From Actinomycetes bacterium (lineage in GTDB: Bacteria; Actinomycetota; Actinomycetes; Streptosporangiales; Streptosporangiaceae): DNA of 10,009 bases. The notes under the pieces were generated by a model. That model ran no database searches. It was given only the letters and a program-made list of their open reading frames with translations, and was not told where the DNA came from. Position 1 is the first letter of the stretch, and each line of letters starts with the position of its first letter. The DNA lies in NCBI GenBank assembly GCA_023425615.1, contig JAFACJ010000210.1, forward strand, positions 1 through 10,009, in the 5' to 3' direction. Of this stretch, positions 5,411 to 10,009 are shown one piece after another. A program made the position numbers and the translations under genes.

Positions 5411-6718
5411 GTGATTTCCCGAATCGACCTGCGCGGCTCGCTGCCCGGCGACCTGCGCTCCGTGATGCCCCGCGCCGACTTCGACGTCGAGGCCGCCCTG
5501 GACAAGGTGCGGCCGATCTGTGAGGACGTGCGGCATCATGGCGTCGAGGCGGTGCTGCGGTACACCAAGGACTTCGACGGGGTCGAGCTGACCACCACCC
5601 GGGTGCCCGCCCAGGCGCTCAAGGACGCGCTGGAGCGGCTGGACCCGGCGGTGCGCGACGCGCTGGAGGAGGCGATCCGCCGCACCCGGATCGTGCACCG
5701 CGCCCAGCGCCGCACCGACGTCACCACCCAGGTCGTCCCCGGCGGCACCGTCACCGAGCGGTGGGTGCCGGTCGACCGGGTCGGCCTGTACGTGCCGGGC
5801 GGCAAGGCCGTCTACCCCTCCAGCGTGGTCATGAACGTCGTCCCCGCCCAGGAGGCGGGCGTGGGCTCGCTGGCCGTCACCTCGCCCGCCCAGAAGGAGC
5901 ACGGCGGCCTGCCGCACCCGGTGATCCTCGCCGCGTGCGCGCTGCTGGGCGTGGAGGAGGTGTACGCCGCCGGCGGCGCGCAGGGCCTGGCGATGTTCGC
6001 CTACGGCACGCAGGAGTGCCGGAGGGTCGACCTCATCACCGGGCCCGGCTCGATCTGGGTCGCCGCCGCCAAGCGGCACCTGCGCGGCGTCGTCGGCATC
6101 GACGCCGAGGCGGGCCCCACCGAGATCGCCATCCTCGCCGACGCCACCGCCGACGCCTCCTATGTCGCGGCCGACCTCATCAGCCAGGCCGAGCACGACA
6201 CGATCGCCGCGTCCGTGCTGGTCACCGACTCGGTGGAGCTGGCCGAGGCGGTCGCCGCCGAACTGGAGGTCCAGACGGCGCGCACCCGGCACCGCGAGCG
6301 GGTCGCCGAGGCGCTCGCGGGCAGGCAGTCGGCGATCATCCTGGTCTCCTCGCCGGAGGACGGGCTGGCCGTCGTCAACGCCTACGGCGCCGAGCACCTG
6401 GAGATCCACACCGCGGACGCCGCGGCCGTCGCGGCACGGGTGCGCAACGCCGGCGCCGTCTTCGTCGGGCCGCACGCGCCGGTCTCGCTGGGCGACTACC
6501 TGGCAGGCTCCAACCACGTGCTGCCCACCGGCGGCTGCGCCTGCCACTCCTCGGGCCTGTCGGTCCAGTCCTTCCTGCGCGGCATCCACGTGGTGGAGTA
6601 CGACCGCGCCGCCCTCGCCGAGGCCACGGCACGGGTCGTGGCGCTCGCCGAGTCCGAGGACCTGCCCGCCCACGGCGCCGCGCTGAAGGCCCGCTTCGAC
6701 TGGGAGATCCCCTCTTGA
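5411..6718 (+). CDS. hisD: Histidinol dehydrogenase
   Basis: This cytoplasmic, zinc-dependent enzyme catalyses the last two steps of histidine synthesis, oxidising L-histidinol to L-histidine with two NAD+. It has 435 residues, a normal full length. Seen: [19 protein letters not shown] (124-142), [11 protein letters not shown] (234-244), DLISQAEHD (255-263), [12 protein letters not shown] (323-334) and [19 protein letters not shown] (357-375). Predicted zinc ligands are Q259, H262, D362 and H421. The E328-H329 pair corresponds to the catalytic pair of the E. coli enzyme. The GTG at 5411 is chosen because MISRIDLRG is the standard actinobacterial N-terminus and a -10 box ends 7 nt before it. 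The stop overlaps the hisC start (TTGA). It is first in the operon. Confidence 0.98.
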   Translation: MISRIDLRGSLPGDLRSVMPRADFDVEAALDKVRPICEDVRHHGVEAVLRYTKDFDGVELTTTRVPAQALKDALERLDPAVRDALEEAIRRTRIVHRAQRRTDVTTQVVPGGTVTERWVPVDRVGLYVPGGKAVYPSSVVMNVVPAQEAGVGSLAVTSPAQKEHGGLPHPVILAACALLGVEEVYAAGGAQGLAMFAYGTQECRRVDLITGPGSIWVAAAKRHLRGVVGIDAEAGPTEIAILADATADASYVAADLISQAEHDTIAASVLVTDSVELAEAVAAELEVQTARTRHRERVAEALAGRQSAIILVSSPEDGLAVVNAYGAEHLEIHTADAAAVAARVRNAGAVFVGPHAPVSLGDYLAGSNHVLPTGGCACHSSGLSVQSFLRGIHVVEYDRAALAEATARVVALAESEDLPAHGAALKARFDWEIPS

Positions 6719-7800
6719 CGTCACTGCAAGACCTGCCGCTGCGCGACGACCTGCGCGGGGAGAAGCCCTACGGGGCGCCCCAGCTCGACGTCCCGGTGCA
6801 GCTCAACACCAACGAGAACCCCTACGGGCCCTCGCCCGGGCTGGTACGGGCGCTGGGCGAGGCGGTCGCCGCGGCGGCCGGCTCCCTCAACCGCTACCCC
6901 GACCGCGACGCCGTGGCGCTGCGCACCGGCCTGGCGGAGTATCTGAACGTCGAGTCGGGCGTGGCACTGGACTCCTCGCGGGTGTGGGCGGCCAACGGCT
7001 CCAACGAGATCATCCTGCAGATCCTCCAGGCGTTCGGCGGCCCGGGCCGCACCGCGCTGGGCTTCGAGCCCTCCTACGCGATGCACCCGACGATCACCAA
7101 GGTCGCCAACACCCGCTGGATCAACGCCTACCGCGCCGAGGACTTCGGCCTGGAGGCAGACCGCGCCATCGCCGCGATCACCGAGCACCGGCCCGACGTG
7201 GTGTTCCTCACCTCGCCCAACAACCCCACCGGCACCGCGCTGGACCACGGGGCGATCAAGGCGGTGCTGGACGTGGCGCCCGGCATGGTGGTCGTCGACG
7301 AGGCGTACGGGGAGTTCCGGCGCGAGGGCACGCCCTCGGCGCTGGAGCTGCTGCCGGGCAACCCGCGCCTGATCGTCACCCGCACCATGTCCAAGGCGTT
7401 CGCCCTCGCCGGCGCGCGCCTCGGCTATCTCGCCGCCGACCCGGCGGTGCTGGAGGCGCTGCTGCTGGTCCGGCTGCCCTACCACCTGTCCTCGGTCACC
7501 CAGGCGGTCGCCGGCACCGCGCTGTCGTTCCGCGACGAGCTGCTGGGCTACGTCGAACAGCTCCGCGCCGAGCGCGACGCCACCGTGGAGTGGCTGCGCG
7601 GCGAGGGCTTCAAGGTCGCCGACTCGGACGCCAACTTCATCCTCTTCGGCGAGTTCGCCGACCGCGACGCGCTGTGGCGGCGGATGCTCGACCGCGGTGT
7701 GCTCATCCGCGCGGTCGGCCCCCCGGCCTGGCTGCGGGTGTCGGTGGGGACGCCCGAGGAGATGGCAGCTTTCCGCAACGCTTTGAAGGAGTCAGTGTGA
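6715..7800 (+). CDS. hisC: Histidinol-phosphate aminotransferase
   Basis: This PLP-dependent fold-type I aminotransferase converts imidazole-acetol phosphate and glutamate to histidinol phosphate. It has 361 residues, full length. Seen: [13 protein letters not shown] (28-40), AANGSNEII (92-100) for cofactor phosphate binding, [10 protein letters not shown] (164-173), VVDEAYGEF (193-201), and [15 protein letters not shown] (224-238), where K227 is the predicted PLP lysine. [10 protein letters not shown] (341-350) is the substrate-carboxylate-binding end. The start is TTG at 6715, overlapping the hisD TGA by 4 nt (TTGA), with GGGAGA (6702-6707) seven bases upstream. No in-frame ATG or GTG lies nearby before the conserved NTNENP. 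The stop overlaps the hisB start. Confidence 0.97.
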   Translation: MTSLQDLPLRDDLRGEKPYGAPQLDVPVQLNTNENPYGPSPGLVRALGEAVAAAAGSLNRYPDRDAVALRTGLAEYLNVESGVALDSSRVWAANGSNEIILQILQAFGGPGRTALGFEPSYAMHPTITKVANTRWINAYRAEDFGLEADRAIAAITEHRPDVVFLTSPNNPTGTALDHGAIKAVLDVAPGMVVVDEAYGEFRREGTPSALELLPGNPRLIVTRTMSKAFALAGARLGYLAADPAVLEALLLVRLPYHLSSVTQAVAGTALSFRDELLGYVEQLRAERDATVEWLRGEGFKVADSDANFILFGEFADRDALWRRMLDRGVLIRAVGPPAWLRVSVGTPEEMAAFRNALKESV

Positions 7801-8390
7801 GCCGCGTCGGCCGCGTGGAGCGGGGCACCAAGGAGACCAAGGTCCTGGTCGAGATCGACCTGGACGGCACGGGCGAGGTCGACGTGTCCACCGGCGTCGG
7901 GTTCTTCGACCACATGCTGGCCCAGCTGGGCAAGCACGGCTCGTTCGACCTGACCGTGAAGACCGACGGCGATCTGCACATCGACAGCCACCACACCATC
8001 GAGGACACCGCGATCGCGCTCGGCCAGGCGTTCAAGCAGGCGCTGGGCGACAAGCGCGGCATCCGCCGGTTCGCCGACGCCTCCATCCCGCTGGACGAGT
8101 CGCTCGCCCAGGTGACGGTCGACCTGTCGGGCCGCCCCTACCTGGTGCACTCCGAGCCCGCGGGCATGGCCCCGATGATCGGCCCGGAGTACGACACCAC
8201 GATGACCCGGCACATCTTCGAGTCGTTCGTGGCCAACGCCGAGGTGGCGCTGCACGTCCACGTCCCCTACGGGCGCAACGCCCACCACATCGTGGAGGCG
8301 CAGTTCAAGGCGCTGGCGCGGGCGCTGCGCTACGCCAGCGAACTCGACCCGCGGGTGCACGGCATCCCCTCCACCAAGGGCGCGCTCTGA
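7797..8390 (+). CDS. hisB: Imidazoleglycerol-phosphate dehydratase
   Basis: This manganese enzyme dehydrates imidazoleglycerol phosphate to imidazole-acetol phosphate, the substrate of HisC. It has 197 residues and is the single-function form, without the N-terminal histidinol-phosphatase domain of E. coli HisB. Seen: GVGFFDHML (33-41), [14 protein letters not shown] (57-70) and [15 protein letters not shown] (158-172), the metal-binding histidine clusters, plus GIPSTKGAL at the C-terminus. The start is GTG at 7797, overlapping the hisC TGA (GTGA), with AAGGAG (7786-7791) five bases upstream. The final TGA shares its A with the next gene's ATG. The separate phosphatase needed for the pathway (hisN-type in actinobacteria) is not in this window. 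Confidence 0.97.
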   Translation: MSRVGRVERGTKETKVLVEIDLDGTGEVDVSTGVGFFDHMLAQLGKHGSFDLTVKTDGDLHIDSHHTIEDTAIALGQAFKQALGDKRGIRRFADASIPLDESLAQVTVDLSGRPYLVHSEPAGMAPMIGPEYDTTMTRHIFESFVANAEVALHVHVPYGRNAHHIVEAQFKALARALRYASELDPRVHGIPSTKGAL

Positions 8391-8596
8391 TGCCGTACGG
8401 CACGGCCGTCCTGGCGGAGGGGGGGATCAACCTCTTCGGGCAGACCTTCCCGCCCGCCGCGCTGTTCCTGTTCGCGCTCGCCGTGTTCTTCCTGACCGGG
8501 GTCTACAGCTTCCTCAAGCAGGGGATGAAGATCGCCGCGCTCGTCGTGCTCGTGCTGGCCGTCCTGTCGTTCGTCGCGGGCCTGGGGAGGATGTAG
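8390..8596 (+). CDS. Small two-helix membrane protein inside the his operon
   Basis: This 68-residue protein of unknown function has two predicted transmembrane helices, about 22-41 ([18 protein letters not shown]) and 47-64 ([18 protein letters not shown]). They are joined by a short basic turn (SFLKQGMK), and the N-terminal segment ([12 protein letters not shown]) is mildly hydrophobic. Its ATG uses the last base of the hisB stop (TGATG), and its TAG shares its last base with the hisH GTG (TAGTG). It is thus coupled on both sides and clearly a real coding frame of the operon. It has no visible link to histidine chemistry and no catalytic motif. It could be a coupling relay, a membrane anchor, or simply an operon passenger. 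Confidence 0.85.
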   Translation: MPYGTAVLAEGGINLFGQTFPPAALFLFALAVFFLTGVYSFLKQGMKIAALVVLVLAVLSFVAGLGRM

Positions 8597-9222
8597 TGAA
8601 GAAGGTCGTCGTTCTGGACTACGGCTCGGGGAACCTCAGGTCCGCCGAGCGCGCCGTCGCCCGGGTGGGCGCCGACGTCACCGTGACCTCGGACTTCGAG
8701 ACCGCCCTGAACGCCGACGGGCTGGTCGTCCCCGGCGTCGGCGCGTTCGCCGCCTGCATGGAGGGCCTGCTGTCGGTGAAGGGGGACCGGCTGATCGGCC
8801 GCCGCCTGGCCGGCGGGCGTCCGGTCCTCGGCATCTGCGTGGGCATGCAGATCCTCTTCGGCAAGGGCGTCGAGCACGGGATCACCACCGAGGGCTGCGG
8901 CGAGTGGCCCGGCACGGTGGAGCGCCTGCACGCACCCGTCCTGCCGCACATGGGCTGGAACACCGTCGAGGCGCCGGAGGACTCCGTCCTCTTCCACGGC
9001 ATCGATCCCGACACGCGCTTCTACTTCGTCCACTCCTACGGCGTCCGCACCTGGGAGCTGTACCCCGACCGGCTGAAGCCGCCGCTGGTGACCTGGGCCG
9101 AGCACGGCGACCGCTTCGTCGCCGCGGTCGAGAACGGGCCCCTCAGCGCCGCCCAGTTCCACCCCGAGAAGTCGGGGGACGCCGGGGCCCTGCTCCTGGA
9201 GAACTGGCTCGGCACCCTCTGA
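8596..9222 (+). CDS. hisH: Imidazole glycerol phosphate synthase, glutamine amidotransferase subunit
   Basis: HisH hydrolyses glutamine and passes ammonia to its partner HisF, which forms imidazoleglycerol phosphate and AICAR. It has 208 residues. Seen: the class I amidotransferase layout with [12 protein letters not shown] (5-16), LVVPGVGAF (43-51), the nucleophile elbow LGICVGMQ (78-85) with C81, HMGWN (118-122), YFVHSYGV (143-150), and [10 protein letters not shown] (185-194), giving the triad C81-H189-E191. The start is GTG at 8596, five bases after GGGGAGG (8584-8590), sharing one base with the preceding TAG. The HisF partner gene and hisA/priA are not in this window. A hairpin follows the stop, ending the operon. 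Confidence 0.97.
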   Translation: MKKVVVLDYGSGNLRSAERAVARVGADVTVTSDFETALNADGLVVPGVGAFAACMEGLLSVKGDRLIGRRLAGGRPVLGICVGMQILFGKGVEHGITTEGCGEWPGTVERLHAPVLPHMGWNTVEAPEDSVLFHGIDPDTRFYFVHSYGVRTWELYPDRLKPPLVTWAEHGDRFVAAVENGPLSAAQFHPEKSGDAGALLLENWLGTL

Positions 9223-9230
9223 CCCGGCCA

Positions 9231-9260
9231 CCTGACGCCCCGCCGCGGCGCGGCGTCAGG
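9231..9260. terminator. Strong hairpin, likely terminator for the his operon and the convergent gene
   Basis: CCTGACGCC (9231-9239) pairs perfectly with GGCGTCAGG (9252-9260). Past one mismatch, CGC (9241-9243) pairs with GCG (9248-9250), closing a CGCG loop. It starts 8 bases after the hisH stop. Its right arm covers the stop codon of the convergent gene (9258-9256). No T-run follows, as is common in GC-rich actinobacteria. Confidence 0.75.
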
Positions 9261-10009
9261 ACGGCGCCCGCGCCAGGTCCGCGCGTATGGCCTTCTCCCA
9301 GTGCGGTGACTTCCAGCGGCGGGCGAGTTCCAGGGCGCGGGTGAGATGGGCCTCGGCCTCGCCGTGGCGGCCCAGGAGGCGGGCGAGCAGGCCGAGGGGA
9401 TGTGCCATCGGCGGCAGGACGACCGAGGCGCTGACGGCGCCCGGGATGGCGTCGCGGTGGGGGAGCAGGGCGGGGTAGAGCCCCGCCGCCTCGTCCCGGT
9501 CGGCCAGGGCCAGGACGGCCAGGGCGCGCAGGGCCAGGAAGAAGGTCTGGAAGTAGTTCGCGGGCAGGGGCGCGGCCGGTGCACGGCGTACCGCGCGTGC
9601 CTCGTCGAGGCGGCCGGTGCGGGCGAGGACGACGGCCAGCAGGTCGGACGCCACCTCGGCGTGCGGGGCGAGGGCGCGCAGTTCGGACTCCATCTCGGGC
9701 AGGCGGTCCTCGGCCAGCCGCAGCGACACCATGGCCATGGGCAAGAAGGCAGCCGCGTGCGGTGAGCCGTACCGCGACAGGCGGCCGGTGGCGTCCAGAT
9801 AGGCGGCCTCGGACTCGGCGAACCGGCCTGCGACATAGGCGAGCATGGCGGCGCGGCAGGCCTCGACGGCCAGGGACTCGCGCAGCCGGTACCGCTCGGC
9901 CAGCCGCCGGGAGCGCGCCGCGAGCTCGTTCATCGCGGCCAGGTCGCCGCGCACCCCCGCGGTGGAGGCGCCCAGGTAGACGCCGGTCCACTCCTGGACC
10001 GGCAGCTCG
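9256..10009 (-). CDS. TPR-like C-terminal part of a probable regulator (cut by right window edge)
   Basis: About 250 codons are visible and the frame stays open to the window edge, so the N-terminus is missing. Seen: a string of alanine- and leucine-rich helix pairs resembling tetratricopeptide repeats, such as AYVAGRFAESEAAYLDA, VVLARTGRLDEARAV, and LARLLGRHGEAEAHLTRALE near the end, followed by ARRWKSPHWEKAIRADLAR at the C-terminus. This kind of tail is typical of large actinobacterial regulators (SARP/AfsR-type or LuxR-family ATPases with a TPR region), but no DNA-binding or ATPase domain is in view, so the class is inferred. It converges on the his operon and shares the terminator hairpin with it. 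An internal GTG at 9954 is an unlikely start, since TPR-like coding continues upstream of it. Confidence 0.75.
   Translation of the reverse strand, partial: ELPVQEWTGVYLGASTAGVRGDLAAMNELAARSRRLAERYRLRESLAVEACRAAMLAYVAGRFAESEAAYLDATGRLSRYGSPHAAAFLPMAMVSLRLAEDRLPEMESELRALAPHAEVASDLLAVVLARTGRLDEARAVRRAPAAPLPANYFQTFFLALRALAVLALADRDEAAGLYPALLPHRDAIPGAVSASVVLPPMAHPLGLLARLLGRHGEAEAHLTRALELARRWKSPHWEKAIRADLARAPS

Noticed and set aside
5354..6724. A 456-codon open frame antisense to hisD
   Set aside because: It is the mirror of a well-supported gene in GC-rich DNA, has low-complexity Gly/Val/Asp/Arg composition and shows no family motif.
6984..8390. A long forward frame running through hisC into hisB
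   Set aside because: The hisC part is Arg/Gly/Ala-rich shadow sequence. Only the part from 7797 is real, and that is hisB with its own GTG start and ribosome site.

Overview
This 10 kb of very GC-rich DNA (third codon positions almost always G or C) is an ordinary chromosomal, housekeeping region of an actinobacterium. The evidence is an ileS gene with a translational T-box leader of the actinobacterial type, a DksA-like protein followed by lspA and an RluA-family pseudouridine synthase, a DUF2567 membrane protein, and a hisDCB-x-hisH operon with GTG and TTG starts and stop/start overlaps. A Streptosporangiales-like or Streptomyces-like lineage fits, but the genus cannot be fixed from this sequence. 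I see no mobile element, CRISPR array, tRNA, rRNA or integration scar.

Layout. At 1-313 (-) is the N-terminal part of isoleucyl-tRNA synthetase, which runs off the left edge. Its leader (about 314-505, -) holds an Ile-specific T-box riboswitch whose alternative helices can be read directly. Divergently follow a DUF167 gene (592-864, +) and a coupled cluster of a DksA/TraR zinc-finger protein (985-1416), lspA (1389-2006) and an RluA-family synthase (2003-2932). A convergent DUF1269 membrane protein (2949-3467, -) comes next, then a divergent ybaK deacylase (3568-4044, +). The 3' end of ybaK overlaps a convergent DUF2567 membrane protein (3928-4524, -) by 117 bp. A divergent 229-aa protein of unknown function follows (4637-5326, +).

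The right half is the histidine operon (5411-9222, +): hisD, hisC, hisB, a 68-aa two-helix membrane protein, and hisH. Each gene overlaps the next by 1 or 4 nt, which suggests one translationally coupled transcript. A strong hairpin at 9231-9260 closes the operon and also overlaps the stop codon of a convergent TPR-like protein (9256-10009, -) that is cut by the right edge. No hisA/priA follows hisH in this window.

Three genes (ybaK, the 4637 gene and hisD) have a TANNNT -10 box exactly 7 nt before the start codon, the arrangement expected for leaderless mRNAs. I found no convincing undescribed multi-gene system. The most interesting points are the T-box with an alternative hairpin that could hide the specifier, the 117-bp convergent overlap, the small membrane gene inside the his operon, and the series of predicted leaderless starts.
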